Notes: generated by a model from the letters alone, not told the origin. A DNA stretch of 64,000 nucleotides from CAZXSK01 sp964642855 (GCA_964642855.1 CAZXSK010000009.1:14589-78588); one strand, 5' to 3'. Positions 51,163 to 61,286 are shown, numbered from the stretch's first letter. Made by a program: numbers and translations.

Positions 51163-52638
51163 ATGGAGCCCATTCAGCCGATGGACGATGACAGGCAGTA
51201 CCGCCCCGAGGAATCGCTCGACGCGGACCTGCAGAAGGAACTCGACGACGCCCTGGGAGAGGCCAGCCTCATGGACCTGGTCGAGCAGCAGGAGAAAAGC
51301 TCGCCGGCACAGGGCGGGGCGATCGAGGGCATCCGCAAAGGACGGGTGGCCGCGATCCAGGACGGCGATATCTTCGTAGACTTCGGCGGCAAGACGCAGG
51401 GCATCCTGCCCGTTTCGCAGTTCGAAGAGGAGAAACTCCCCTCCGAGGGCGACATCATCGAGTTCACCGTCGAGGGCGTCGACGAACGCGACGGGCTGCT
51501 GATCCTCTCGCGCAAGGGCGCGGTCCTGCAGGCGACCTGGGACAACCTCCAGGTCGGCAAGGCCGTCGAGGGCAGGGTGACGGGGCTCAACAAGGGCGGC
51601 CTGGAGATCGACCTCTCCGGAATTCGCGCCTTCATGCCCGTCAGCCACGTCGAACTCGGACACATCGACGACCTGACGCCCTATCTCAACCAGAAGCTCA
51701 AGGCCGAGGTCATCGAGCTCGACCGCAAGGACAACAAGGTGGTCCTCTCGCGGCGGGCGATGCTCCAGCGCGAGCAGGCCGAGAAGGCCCGCCAGACCAT
51801 GGAGTCGCTCAGCGAAGGCGACGTGGTCGAGGGCGTGGTCAAGACCATCATGCCCTACGGTGCGTTCGTCGACATCGGCGGCGTCGACGGGCTGGTGCAC
51901 GTCCGCGAAATGTCCCACGGGCACGTCAACAAGCCCGAGGACGTCGTCAAGCCCGGGGAGAACGTCACCGTCAAAGTCGTCGGCATCGATACCGAGAAAG
52001 ACCGCATCGCCCTGAGTCTCAAGGAACTCCAGGCCGACCCGTGGAAAGACGCAGCCGAGAAGTGGCCCGTCGATTCCATCGTCACCGGCCGGGTGGTCAA
52101 GCTCATGGACTTCGGTGCGTTCGTCGAGCTCGATACAGGCGTCGAAGCGCTGGTTCCCATCAGCGAGATGACTTACGAACGTCGGATCGGCCACCCGCGC
52201 GAGATCGTCAGCGAAGGCGAAGTCATCAAGGCGAAGGTGCTGAAGGTCGAACCAGGCCGCAAGCGGATGAGCCTGTCGATCAAGCAGGTCGAGGGCGATC
52301 CGTGGACCGGTGCGTCGGTGCGGTGGCAGGAAGGCAGCATCGTCGAGGGCAACGTGGTCCGCACCGCGGATTTCGGGGCGTTCGTGCAGCTTGCACCGGG
52401 CGTTGAGGGACTGGTGCATATCTCGGAACTCTCAGCCGGGCACGTTCCCAGCGTCCGCGACGCGGTGCGTGAGGGCGACCTGGTGAAGGTCAAGGTGCTC
52501 AGCGTCGACGAAGACGCCCGGCGGATCGCGCTGTCGATCAAGCAGACCACCGAAGAAGGCCAGGCCGAGACGACCCTCAACCTGCCCCAATCCAAGCCAC
52601 GCAAGCGCAAGAAGCCCCTCAAGGGCGGGCTGGACTGA
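51163..52638 (+). CDS. rpsA: 30S ribosomal protein S1
   Basis: The product has 491 residues with five S1 (OB-fold) domains: about residues 48-115, 128-200, 215-285, 300-370 and 385-455, with typical cores such as [29 protein letters not shown]. coli S1 has six; five is common outside Proteobacteria. An N-terminal acidic arm ([19 protein letters not shown]) and a basic C-terminal tail flank them. It helps mRNA onto the ribosome. The start at 51163 has AAGGA upstream, and in-frame codons before it do not match the family. Upstream is a good promoter. Confidence 0.93.
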   Translation: MEPIQPMDDDRQYRPEESLDADLQKELDDALGEASLMDLVEQQEKSSPAQGGAIEGIRKGRVAAIQDGDIFVDFGGKTQGILPVSQFEEEKLPSEGDIIEFTVEGVDERDGLLILSRKGAVLQATWDNLQVGKAVEGRVTGLNKGGLEIDLSGIRAFMPVSHVELGHIDDLTPYLNQKLKAEVIELDRKDNKVVLSRRAMLQREQAEKARQTMESLSEGDVVEGVVKTIMPYGAFVDIGGVDGLVHVREMSHGHVNKPEDVVKPGENVTVKVVGIDTEKDRIALSLKELQADPWKDAAEKWPVDSIVTGRVVKLMDFGAFVELDTGVEALVPISEMTYERRIGHPREIVSEGEVIKAKVLKVEPGRKRMSLSIKQVEGDPWTGASVRWQEGSIVEGNVVRTADFGAFVQLAPGVEGLVHISELSAGHVPSVRDAVREGDLVKVKVLSVDEDARRIALSIKQTTEEGQAETTLNLPQSKPRKRKKPLKGGLD

Positions 52639-52712
52639 AATCCGCCCCGCCGGCGTGATCCTTCCGCCCGGACGCTGGTTGCCGCGCGGTGCGTGTGGTA
52701 GCCTTGGCAGCC

Positions 52713-54071
52713 ATGAGTAACGGCAACCAACCGAACATCCTGGTGTTCTTCACCGACCAGCAGCGATGGGACACCGTCGGGGCGTACGGCCAGCCGCTGG
52801 ACGTGACGCCGAATCTTGACCGCATGGCCCGCGAGGGCGTGCGGTTCGACCGCGCGTTCACCTGCCAGCCGGTATGCGGACCGGCGCGGGCATGCCTGCA
52901 GACCGGCAAGTACGCCACCGAAACCGGCTGCGTCCGCAATCACATCGCCCTGCCCACCGACGAAACCACCCTCGCACACCTGCTCGGCGGGAAGGGGTAC
53001 CAGGCTGGGTACATCGGCAAATGGCATCTGGCGTCGGGCCCGGGCGACGATCCGGACTACCGCACCAGTCCCGTGCCCCCCGAACGACGCGGCGGGTACG
53101 ACGACTACTGGCTGGCGTCGGACGTGCTGGAGTTCACCTCCCATGGCTACGACGGGCACATGTTCGACGGCGATGGCAACCGCGTGGAGTTCCCGAAAGG
53201 ACGGTACCGCGCCGACGCCATGACCGATTTCGCCATCGATTTCCTTCGCGAGAAACGCGACCCGGATCGGCCTTTCTTCCTCTTCCTGTCCTACATCGAG
53301 CCGCACCACCAGAACGACAACGACCGGTACGAAGGCCCGCACGGGTCGAAGGAGACATTCGCCGATTTCGTCCCGCCTGCGGACCTGGCAGCCATGGGCG
53401 AGCAAGGCGACTGGCGCGAAAGCTACCCGGACTATCTCGGGTGCATCCACAGCCTCGATGCCAATCTCGGACGCCTCCGCGACGAACTGGAAACCCTCGG
53501 CCTGGCCGATGATACGCTGGTGATCTTCACCTCGGACCACGGCAGTCATTTCCGCACGCGGAACCGCGAATACAAACGATCGTGTCACGAAGCCTCCATA
53601 CGCATCCCGCTGGTCATTCAGGGCCGGGGGTTCGAGGGCGGAATCGTTCGGGACGAACTGGTCAGCCTGATCGACCTTCCTCCCACGATCGCCGCAGCCG
53701 GTGGGGTGGCTGTACCTTCCAGCATGAAAGGCCGGCCGCTGCAGGATCTCGCAGCCGGGCGCGCAGAGGACTGGCCAGGGGAAGTATTCCTGCAGATCAG
53801 CGAAGATCACGTCGGGCGGGCGATCCGCACCGACCGCTGGAAGTACGAGGTCTGGGTGCCATCCGACGAACGTTGGTCGGACCGCGGCAGCTCGACGTCC
53901 GCGGTGTACCACGAGAAGCACCTGTTCGACCTGCACGCCGACCCGAACGAACTGCACGACCTGGTGAACGAACCGGATCTCCAGCAGGTTCGTAGCGAAC
54001 TGGCAGAGACCCTCAAGCGACGAATGGTTCAGGCGGGGGAGTCGGAGCCCCAGATCCTCCCCGCGAGCTGA
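52713..54071 (+). CDS. Sulfatase (formylglycine-type)
   Basis: The product has 452 residues. Sulfatase start NILVFFTDQQRWDTVGAYGQ, modification site CGPARA with cysteine at 55, GKWHLASGPG, and FTSDHGSHFRTRN. The C-x-P-x-R site is C-G-P-A-R rather than the C-x-P-S-R of the first sulfatase at 42641. A large insert with aromatic residues follows the metal site. No signal peptide is visible. It removes a sulfate ester from an unknown substrate. It is 12 or 18 bases before sppA depending on the sppA start, so sulfatase and signal-peptide peptidase may be co-transcribed. No polysaccharide lyase or glycosidase is directly adjacent. Confidence 0.93.
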   Translation: MSNGNQPNILVFFTDQQRWDTVGAYGQPLDVTPNLDRMAREGVRFDRAFTCQPVCGPARACLQTGKYATETGCVRNHIALPTDETTLAHLLGGKGYQAGYIGKWHLASGPGDDPDYRTSPVPPERRGGYDDYWLASDVLEFTSHGYDGHMFDGDGNRVEFPKGRYRADAMTDFAIDFLREKRDPDRPFFLFLSYIEPHHQNDNDRYEGPHGSKETFADFVPPADLAAMGEQGDWRESYPDYLGCIHSLDANLGRLRDELETLGLADDTLVIFTSDHGSHFRTRNREYKRSCHEASIRIPLVIQGRGFEGGIVRDELVSLIDLPPTIAAAGGVAVPSSMKGRPLQDLAAGRAEDWPGEVFLQISEDHVGRAIRTDRWKYEVWVPSDERWSDRGSSTSAVYHEKHLFDLHADPNELHDLVNEPDLQQVRSELAETLKRRMVQAGESEPQILPAS

Positions 54072-54089
54072 CCAACTCAGGAGATGTCC

Positions 54090-55202
54090 ATGGAAACACA
54101 GAACAACGCCAATACCAGCGATTCGGGCGGGCAGGCTGACCCTCCGCCCGCCCAGACGGTGCGGGAAGTGCACTACCCGCAGAAGAAGTCAGGCGGGATA
54201 CTGAAGAAGTTCTTCATCAGCTTGCTCGGGCTGGTGTTCCTCGTCTCGATCGTGATGAACGTGTACCTCGCTGCGATTATCGCCCAGACCTACGCAGGTC
54301 CGCTGGAGACGGTGGTTCTCAAGGACGGCACGCCCGAGCAGACCGTCGCTGTCTACCGCGTGCGGGGAATCATCCATGCAGGCTCAGCGGCGGAGTTCCG
54401 CAGGTTCTTCCGCACTGTCGAAAAGAACGAGAACATCAAGGCCGTTGTGCTTCGGGTGGAGAGCCCCGGCGGGACGATCGGCGCGTCCGACCAGATCGGC
54501 GAGATGGTCCGGCGGATCCGCCAGTCCGGCAGAAAGGTTGTCGTGTCGATGGGATCGGTCGCCGCCAGCGGGGGATACTACATCTCCGCCCCGGCCGACT
54601 ACATCATGGCCGAGTCGTCCACCATCACCGGCAGCATCGGCGTGATTGCCGAATGGTTCGTGCTCAAGGGCACGCTGGACAAGATCGGAGCCGAGCCGGT
54701 CGTCATGAAGTCCTCGGATGCGTCGCGATGGAAAGACGCGATGAGCATGGTTCACAAGCCCGACGAACTCCAGCGACAGCACATCCAGGAGATCCTCGAC
54801 GCTTCGCAGGCGCAATTCGAGAAGTTCGTTCGCGAGGGGCGCGGCGACCGTCTCGAACCCAACGAAGTTACGCTGACCTGGACCGACGCGGAAACCGGCA
54901 AACAGCGCACCCGCAAGGAGACCGAACCGTTCAACGGCAAGGTGTATCGCACCGCCGAGGCGATCCGACTGGGGCTGGTCGATGCAACTGGCTACGAGCC
55001 CGACGCGATCGAAAAGGCCGCCGAGCTGGCCGGGCTCGCCGAGCCGCGGGTCGTTGAGTACCGCATGCGGCAGGGAGTGATGGGTGCTCTGCTGTTCGGG
55101 CCGCAGGGTAAGGCCCCAAGCCCGCCGGACCTTTCGATTTCGCCCGAGACGCTGGATCGGTTCCGTTCCCCGAGGCTGCTGATGCTCTGGCGGGCGGAGT
55201 AA
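54090..55202 (+). CDS. sppA: Signal peptide peptidase SppA, short type
   Basis: The product has 370 residues. After a soluble N-terminal tail with P/Q stretches, one transmembrane helix lies at about residues 40-66. The S49 domain carries VESPGGTIGASDQI and GSVAASGGYY with the nucleophilic serine 160, and a candidate catalytic lysine 207 in VVMKSSDAS. It breaks down cleaved signal peptides and membrane fragments on the periplasmic side. ATG at 54090 was preferred over 54084 because AGGAG (54079-54083) is six bases away from it rather than overlapping. It lies 10 bases before the DUF4159 gene. Confidence 0.88.
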   Translation: METQNNANTSDSGGQADPPPAQTVREVHYPQKKSGGILKKFFISLLGLVFLVSIVMNVYLAAIIAQTYAGPLETVVLKDGTPEQTVAVYRVRGIIHAGSAAEFRRFFRTVEKNENIKAVVLRVESPGGTIGASDQIGEMVRRIRQSGRKVVVSMGSVAASGGYYISAPADYIMAESSTITGSIGVIAEWFVLKGTLDKIGAEPVVMKSSDASRWKDAMSMVHKPDELQRQHIQEILDASQAQFEKFVREGRGDRLEPNEVTLTWTDAETGKQRTRKETEPFNGKVYRTAEAIRLGLVDATGYEPDAIEKAAELAGLAEPRVVEYRMRQGVMGALLFGPQGKAPSPPDLSISPETLDRFRSPRLLMLWRAE

Positions 55203-55212
55203 CGGACGCATC

Positions 55213-57486
55213 GTGGCGCGGGCCCGGTTATTGTGCGCGTTGATCCTGGTGGCCCTGTGGCTGGGGACGGCACGTGGCGCCCACGCCGACCAGCGCCCAT
55301 CCGTGCCGCCCAGCCGGCAGGAGGTCGACCAGGCCGTTCGGAAAGCCACCGCCTTCCTGCTGGATCAGCTCGACGGCAACGGCATCTGTAAGAAGGAGTT
55401 CAAACCAGGCAATGTCCGCTACCCGGGCAGGACGGCGCTCTGCGCGTACGCCCTGGCCGGGGCGGGCGTCAAGCCGCGCAACGAACCCAAGCTGGAAAAG
55501 GCGCTGGAGTGGCTCGTCCGCCAGGAGCCCAACGGCGTGTACCCCGTGGCGATGCGCACGTGCGCCCTGGCCGCTTCGGTCGAGCGCAAAAGACTCCGGC
55601 AGTTCCGCAAGTTCATCGCCCGCGACGCCAAGTGGCTTGTCGCAGCTGCGGGGGACAAGGGCCAGTACACCTACGGCCCGCTCAACGGCTCCGAGAGCGA
55701 TTTCTACGACAACTCCAACGCCCAGATCGCCGCGATGGCGCTCGGGGCGGCTGCCGACGTGGTCGACGTGCCGCTGAAACACTGGCAGCGCGTCCGGCAG
55801 TGGTGGCAGGCCCAGCAACAGCCCGACGGCGGGTGGGCCTATCGCGTGCCGCGCGGTACGTTCCGTGTCAAAAGTTACGGGTCGATGACCGCGGCCGGGC
55901 TTGCGACGCTGCTGATCTGCTCGGAGCATCTTTCCAGCCGGGAGGTCGTCCGGTGTGCCGCCTCGCCGGCGGACAAGTCGATCGACGAGGCAATGGGGTG
56001 GCTGGAGAAGAACTACACCGTCCGCGAGAATCCGGGCAAGGGGGTGCAGTGGCAGTACTACTGGCTGCTGGGCCTGCAGCGCGTCGGCAAGGCAAGCGGC
56101 AGGCGGTACCTCGGCGGGAAGGACTGGTACGCCGACGGGGCGAAGCTGCTGCTCTCCCGGCAGCGGAGTGACGGCAGTTGGGGGCTGGGCGATCGTATCG
56201 CCGAAACCGCCTTCGCGCTGCTGTTTCTTTCGCGCGGCAGGCAGCCGGTGATCGTCAACAAGCTGCAGTACCCCGGCCGATGGAACACGCGTCCGCGGGA
56301 CGCATCGAACTTCGCCCGGTGGATGTCACACGCCTTCGAGACGCCCACGAACTGGCACGTGGTAGACGCCAACTCGCCGCTGGAGCACCTGCAGGAAGCG
56401 CCGCTGCTGTACGTCTCCGGGGCCGGACCGATCCAACTGACCGACGCGCAACTGGCTAGGCTCAGGCGGTACGTGCTTCGCGGCGGGATGATCGTCTCGG
56501 AAGCGGCGTGCGGCAACGGCGACTTCACGCTCGACATGCAGCGGATCTATGAGAAGATCCTGCCCGAGTGGAAACTGACGACCGTGGCCGAGGACTCCGC
56601 GCTGCGGTCCGTGCAGTACGAGCTGGACAAGCCCCCCGTGCTTGCGATTTCCAACGGCGTTCGCACGCTGGCGGTGCACGCCCCGCGCGAGCTGTCGCTG
56701 GCGCTGCACTTCTACCGCGAGGAGGACGACCGCGAGATTTTCGAGACGCTGGCCAACGCGTACATGGCTGCGACCGACAGCGAGATCCGCCTGCCCGGCG
56801 ACGTGCCCGCCTGGCCGGCCGACCCGAACGGAAAGCCCGGGAAGACCCTCACGGTTGCGCGGGTAAAACACGAGGCCAACTGGAACCCCGAGCCCCTGGC
56901 GTTCGATCGGCTGGCTGGGATTCTCCGGCGCGACCACGGCGTGGGGTTGAAGGTCACCGGTGGCGTGCCGATCGAGAAGCTCGACCCGGGCAAGCATCCG
57001 CTGGCGGTGATGACCGGCACGCGGTCGCTGAAACTCTCGGCTGGGCAATCCAGGGCGCTCAAGGCGTACCTGCAGAAGGGCGGGACGCTGATCGTCGACG
57101 CAGCCGGGGGATCGAAGCCGTTCGCCACCTCCGTCGAGGAGCAGATTCTCACGCTCCCCGACGCCGCCGCGCAGACGCGCCTGCTGCTCAGCGATAAGGT
57201 CTTCTCCCGGGGTCTAATGCCGATGAAGTCCGTGACCTACCGGCGCGACGTTGCCCTGCGCATGAGCGAGCGAACCCGCAACCTGCCCCGGGTGGTCGGC
57301 GTCGCCAGCGGAGGGCGGATGGTCATCTTCTACTCGGCCGAAGACCTGACGGCCGGCTTGGTGGGCTACCGTCATGCGGGAATCCGCGGGTACGCGCCGA
57401 AGTCCGCAACCGCGATCATGGCCAATCTGCTGCACTACGCGAGCAACCAGGAGATCGCCGATTCGTCGCTGCTGGGCGGTGAATGA
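55213..57486 (+). CDS. Prenyltransferase-like alpha/alpha plus DUF4159 exported protein
   Basis: The product has 757 residues. Start codon is GTG at 55213; a signal peptide follows (LLCALILVALWLGTARGAHA). The N-terminal half (about 35-330) has repeated helix pairs with QQPDGGWAYR and QRSDGSWGLGDR, the QW-like pattern of prenyltransferase/squalene-cyclase toroids. The C-terminal half (about 355-750) has the DUF4159 look: KLQYPGRWNTRPRDASNFARWM, LYVSGAGPIQLTDAQLARLRRYV and GGTLIVDAAGGSKPF. It is probably a periplasmic scaffold or enzyme of unknown substrate. The fusion is common in Planctomycetota and its role is unknown. Confidence 0.78.
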   Translation: MARARLLCALILVALWLGTARGAHADQRPSVPPSRQEVDQAVRKATAFLLDQLDGNGICKKEFKPGNVRYPGRTALCAYALAGAGVKPRNEPKLEKALEWLVRQEPNGVYPVAMRTCALAASVERKRLRQFRKFIARDAKWLVAAAGDKGQYTYGPLNGSESDFYDNSNAQIAAMALGAAADVVDVPLKHWQRVRQWWQAQQQPDGGWAYRVPRGTFRVKSYGSMTAAGLATLLICSEHLSSREVVRCAASPADKSIDEAMGWLEKNYTVRENPGKGVQWQYYWLLGLQRVGKASGRRYLGGKDWYADGAKLLLSRQRSDGSWGLGDRIAETAFALLFLSRGRQPVIVNKLQYPGRWNTRPRDASNFARWMSHAFETPTNWHVVDANSPLEHLQEAPLLYVSGAGPIQLTDAQLARLRRYVLRGGMIVSEAACGNGDFTLDMQRIYEKILPEWKLTTVAEDSALRSVQYELDKPPVLAISNGVRTLAVHAPRELSLALHFYREEDDREIFETLANAYMAATDSEIRLPGDVPAWPADPNGKPGKTLTVARVKHEANWNPEPLAFDRLAGILRRDHGVGLKVTGGVPIEKLDPGKHPLAVMTGTRSLKLSAGQSRALKAYLQKGGTLIVDAAGGSKPFATSVEEQILTLPDAAAQTRLLLSDKVFSRGLMPMKSVTYRRDVALRMSERTRNLPRVVGVASGGRMVIFYSAEDLTAGLVGYRHAGIRGYAPKSATAIMANLLHYASNQEIADSSLLGGE

Positions 57487-57644
57487 GGATTCCCGCGTTC
57501 GGCCCGGGTCGTTGGAGCAGCAGACCTGCCCGGCGACCCGCCCAAAGACCGCGGGGAAATTCTCTGGCGATTCCTTATACTTGAGCAGGGGCTGCAAGTA
57601 GCTGAATCGAGATCGGAATCAGGCGAGGGACCGGGAGAAGAGCA

Positions 57645-59894
57645 ATGAAACAGATGCTACAGGGCGTAGTTACCATCGCGCTGGTCTGCTGCATGGCAGC
57701 CGGGGCGCTGGCGGCGGACGACGAACGAAACGATCGGGTGTTGATCCTGCTGGCCGACGGATACAACTCCGGAGAATTCTGGCTGCCGTACCGCACGCTG
57801 CAGGCGGCGGGGTACACCGTCGACATCGCCGGCCCGGAGAAGGGCACGATCGAGGCGGGCAGAAAGAGCCGCGACCAGGACACCACGGCCAATCTCTCGC
57901 TGGACGACGTCAAGCCGGGCGACTATGTCGGGCTGGTGATCCCGGGCGGATACTCGCCGGGCAACCTGGAGAAACACGAGCGGGCGCTGGAGATCTGCAA
58001 GGCGTTCGACAAGGCGGGCAAGCCGATCGCTGCGATCTGTCACGGCCCGCGTCTGCTGATGCGGGCGGGGGTGATGAAAAGCCGCGTCGGCACGTGCCTG
58101 GCCAGTGTGAAGGACGAACTCGCCGACGCCTGGAAAAAGGGCGAGTACGGCAAGTACCTCGACCAAGCCGTCGTGGTGGACGGTAACCTCGTGACCAGCC
58201 GGTACCCCGGCGACCTCAAGCCGTTCTGCCGGACAATGCTCGAGACGTTCGCCGAGGCGGGGGGCTTGCAGGCGTCGCAGGTCGGCGGGGGGGCTGTGGT
58301 GGTCGCTCCCGAGATGGACGGCCATCACCGCTGGCTGTACACGCGTGTGCTGGACATTCTCGGCGTCGACGCCAAACTCGTGCGGAACGACAAGGACATC
58401 GCCAAGCTCCTCGCCGACGAAGGCTTCGCAGCCGGCGAGAGCGTTTCGCTGCTGGTGGTCCTCGGCGGGAAGGGCGGGCAGGAACTCGCCCAGGGCGAGG
58501 CGTTCGGCAAGTTGCTGAATGAATTCGCCGGCAAGTCGTCGACCACCGGCATCCTGGTCAGCAAGCCGATGGCGGCGGCGCTGAAGGCGTCGGAATCGGG
58601 CGAGAAGGCAGCGAAGGTCCGGCGTTTCGACGGAGACGGCGAGGCGCTGCGGGCAATCTTCACCGAGGCGGGCAAGCACTCGTCGGGCCGGCAGGTGGTA
58701 GCCGGGCCGTCCCCCGTGCGTGCCATCGTGCAACTCGACAGCGGTTTCAGCGATCGTGCCTGGGCGGGGCTGGTGACGATGTTCGGTCGCCATGGCGTCG
58801 AGGTCACCGAAGTCCGCAGCAAGCGCGGCGGCTGGATTACGGGCAAGGCGGGCCTGCCCGTCCACACCCGCGAGATGAAGAAGGGCCAGCAGTTCTCGAT
58901 GACCCGGACGGCCGACCTGCTGAAGATCGCGGGCATTCCCGTGCTGATCACCTACGGCGAGCTGCCCGAAGACAAGCTCGAAGCGATGCGGAAGGACCTT
59001 CGCGCCGCGGCTGATGAGTTGGGCAAGGCGGTCGATGCCGCGCCCGTGAAGCTCTCCGACGCGACGGCCGTGATCGCGCTGCGGTCGGGTTATGACGGCC
59101 AGACCGTGCTCGGCGCGATGACAGCTCTTTCCCGCGCGGGTCACAAGGTTGCCCTGGTGCACCACAACAAGCAGGCGGTCACGGGCGTCAATGGCGTGAC
59201 GCTGGTGCCGACGGCTACGTACGACCAGAAGCCCGGCGACGACAAGGGCTTGTTGGTGGTGGCCCCGGGCGGATACTACCCGGAGAAACGCAAGGCCCGC
59301 CAGGCCGACCAGCCCGAGTGGGTCGCCGCTCAGGACCAGCTCGACCGGCAGCGCATCGATTGGCTGCTCGCCCGGTGGGACCGCGGCGCGACGCTGCTTA
59401 CCGTCGGGTACGACGGCTTGATGATCGGCCGGAACAAGGAATTCAAGGGCAAGAAATTCTCCGCCCCGGACCAGACGGTCTGGAGCTTCGGCCGGACGGG
59501 GGGCAGGTATTCCGAAGACCCCGTCCGCATCACGGCCGAGCGTTTGATCTCCTGCAAGGGTCCGGACGCCTTGGGGCAGGTGATGAACCTGCTGGCCGAT
59601 AGCGACCTGCTGCCGCAGAGCACGGCGAGCAGGCCGGTCGACAAGGAGTGGATTTCCGACGAGCTGGTCATCTGCGTCGACAGTAGCGGGGGTTACGCGA
59701 TCGACGGTAAAGAGCTTTCTGAAAAGGAGATCCGTGCAAGGATGGTCCGGCTCGCCAAGGGGAATTCGGACCTGCCGATCATCGTGCGGCTGGAGAAAGA
59801 TGCCCCTTTTTCCGCCGCGGCGAAGGTGATGGCGGCGATCAAGGAGGCCGGTCTGGCCAAGGAAGGGAAGGTCAAGCTGATCACGGGCGGTTGA
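57645..59894 (+). CDS. DJ-1/PfpI repeat protein with an ExbD/TolR-like C-terminal domain
   Basis: The product has 749 residues with a signal peptide (VVTIALVCCMAAGALA). The first domain (about 30-210) is a DJ-1/PfpI unit: VLILLADGYNSGEFWLPY with glutamate 44, and AICHGPRLLMRAG with the nucleophile cysteine 132. A middle region (about 230-460) is partly related but has no active-site cysteine. A third DJ-1-like unit (about 495-640) has the strand order but a changed nucleophile (LTVGYDGLMI). The last 80 residues (668-749), ISDELVICVDSSGGYAIDGKELSEKEIRARMVRL and onward, match the periplasmic fold of ExbD/TolR, without its transmembrane helix. GGGAGAAG precedes the ATG. Unknown function. Confidence 0.78.
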   Translation: MKQMLQGVVTIALVCCMAAGALAADDERNDRVLILLADGYNSGEFWLPYRTLQAAGYTVDIAGPEKGTIEAGRKSRDQDTTANLSLDDVKPGDYVGLVIPGGYSPGNLEKHERALEICKAFDKAGKPIAAICHGPRLLMRAGVMKSRVGTCLASVKDELADAWKKGEYGKYLDQAVVVDGNLVTSRYPGDLKPFCRTMLETFAEAGGLQASQVGGGAVVVAPEMDGHHRWLYTRVLDILGVDAKLVRNDKDIAKLLADEGFAAGESVSLLVVLGGKGGQELAQGEAFGKLLNEFAGKSSTTGILVSKPMAAALKASESGEKAAKVRRFDGDGEALRAIFTEAGKHSSGRQVVAGPSPVRAIVQLDSGFSDRAWAGLVTMFGRHGVEVTEVRSKRGGWITGKAGLPVHTREMKKGQQFSMTRTADLLKIAGIPVLITYGELPEDKLEAMRKDLRAAADELGKAVDAAPVKLSDATAVIALRSGYDGQTVLGAMTALSRAGHKVALVHHNKQAVTGVNGVTLVPTATYDQKPGDDKGLLVVAPGGYYPEKRKARQADQPEWVAAQDQLDRQRIDWLLARWDRGATLLTVGYDGLMIGRNKEFKGKKFSAPDQTVWSFGRTGGRYSEDPVRITAERLISCKGPDALGQVMNLLADSDLLPQSTASRPVDKEWISDELVICVDSSGGYAIDGKELSEKEIRARMVRLAKGNSDLPIIVRLEKDAPFSAAAKVMAAIKEAGLAKEGKVKLITGG

Positions 59895-60058
59895 GTGTCG
59901 GCCGGGCGGATCCGGAGGGGGAGGTCACGGCTTTCGGCAACCGTCTGGCATGCGGAGACTTCCGCGCTCGACAGATCGCCTTCGCTGCGGTAAGGTAAAT
60001 TCGTGAAAGGGGCGAAATTTGCGCCCTAACGAGCAGTCCTGGTGAGTGTCTGGATTCC

Positions 60059-60658
60059 ATGGAGCATCGCGGAGCGGGCGAACAAGGCACCGAAGACGCC
60101 GCATTGGTACGCGCTGTCCTTGCCGGAGAGCTCAGTGCCTTCGACGCGCTGATGAAGCGATATCAGCGGCGGGCGGTCGCGGTGGCCTACCGGCTCCTGA
60201 GCAACCGGGACGACGCCATGGAAGTGACGCAGGACGCATTTCTCAAGGCCTTTGACAAGCTGAAAACCCTCAGCAAACCCGAGCGTTTCGGGCCCTGGAT
60301 GCTGAGGATCGTCTCCAACCTGGCGCTGAATCGCAGGCGGTCGCGGGCACTGAGACAGATGGCTCCGCTGGAGCAGGCATCGCCCGGTGACGATGAAGGA
60401 CGGGGCGAGATCAACCGCCCCGACCGGCGGGAGGACGGGCCCGAACAGGTCGCCCGAGGCCATGAGACCAAGGTCCTGATCGAACGGGCACTGTCCGAAC
60501 TGCCCGAAACCCAACGCCAGGCGCTGGTGTTGTTCAGCATCGAGAAGATGCCCCAGAAAGACGTGGCCGAGATCCTCGGCCTGAGCGTGGAAGCGGTGAA
60601 ATGGCACGTGTTCTCGGCGAGAAAGAAACTCAAAGGCAAGCTCGACGAGATCCTGTGA
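60059..60658 (+). CDS. ECF-family RNA polymerase sigma factor
   Basis: The product has 199 residues. Sigma-2 is at about residues 24-95 (FDALMKRYQRRAVAVAYRLLSNRDDAMEVTQDAFLKAFDKL and PWMLRIVSNLALNRRRSR) and sigma-4 at about 138-195 (LSELPETQRQALVLFSIEKMPQKDVAEILGLSVEAVKWHVFSARKKLK). The linker is long and acidic. It is the first gene of an operon with an anti-sigma-like and a double-STN protein. It is less related to the first ECF factor at 1856 than to other planctomycete factors, as far as can be judged by eye. The ATG at 60059 has only a weak ribosome-binding site. Confidence 0.9.
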   Translation: MEHRGAGEQGTEDAALVRAVLAGELSAFDALMKRYQRRAVAVAYRLLSNRDDAMEVTQDAFLKAFDKLKTLSKPERFGPWMLRIVSNLALNRRRSRALRQMAPLEQASPGDDEGRGEINRPDRREDGPEQVARGHETKVLIERALSELPETQRQALVLFSIEKMPQKDVAEILGLSVEAVKWHVFSARKKLKGKLDEIL

Positions 60659-60677
60659 TCGGGAGCGTGATGCGAAG

Positions 60678-61286
60678 ATGAGCGAACGACCGGATACCCA
60701 CGATGTTGAATTCCTGCTGTGCCAGTACCTCGACGATCAGCTGTCGAGAAGGCAGCGGCAGGCGCTGGAGACCCGGCTGGCCGAAGAGCCCGAACTGCGG
60801 GAACAACTCCGCAAGTACCAGACTCTCGACGACCACCTGGCCGACCTCGGCGAAGAAACTCCCGTCGGGATGGACTTCGATTCGATGCGAACCGACGTCC
60901 TCGCGGCGGTGGAGAGGAAAATCATCATGCAGGGCCCGCCGAAGCGCAGGCCCTGGATCATCCGCCTGGGTGTGGGAGCGGCTGCGGCGGCTGCGATTCT
61001 GCTTGCCGTGGTCAGCGTGGTGTTCCTGATGCCCGGCGGCGGAGAAGAAACGTCCAGTCAGCCGGTCGCCAGCAGCGACATGCTCCGGGCAGAGGGTTCC
61101 GGTGGCGGAGAGGGACAGGCCTCCGCGTCGGTCCGCGAGATGGGCTGGGAAGAGCTCTCGCTTTCGGCCGAGATCGACGAGACGACGATGGACGAAGACG
61201 TTCCTTCGGGCACGATCATCCTTTCGATCGGGTCGGAGCAGACGCCCGAGGACATCCATGGCGGCATGCCCGTGATGATGGAATGA
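60678..61286 (+). CDS. Anti-sigma factor-like membrane protein
   Basis: The product has 202 residues. The N-terminal 60 residues (LLCQYLDDQLSRRQRQALETRLAEEPELREQLRKYQTLDDHL) are of anti-sigma type. One transmembrane segment lies at about residues 95-117 with many alanines. The remaining 85 residues, probably periplasmic, are acidic and glycine/serine-rich with no clear domain, ending in methionine-rich EDIHGGMPVMME. No zinc motif (HxxxCxxC) is seen. It should hold the sigma factor encoded 20 bases upstream. The methionine/histidine tail could bind a metal such as copper; this is speculative. Confidence 0.75.
   Translation: MSERPDTHDVEFLLCQYLDDQLSRRQRQALETRLAEEPELREQLRKYQTLDDHLADLGEETPVGMDFDSMRTDVLAAVERKIIMQGPPKRRPWIIRLGVGAAAAAAILLAVVSVVFLMPGGGEETSSQPVASSDMLRAEGSGGGEGQASASVREMGWEELSLSAEIDETTMDEDVPSGTIILSIGSEQTPEDIHGGMPVMME

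Noticed and set aside
52622..52651. Hairpin at the end of rpsA (GGCGGG/CCCGCC) as a terminator
   Set aside because: The stem overlaps the last codons and has no T-run. A terminator role is not supported.
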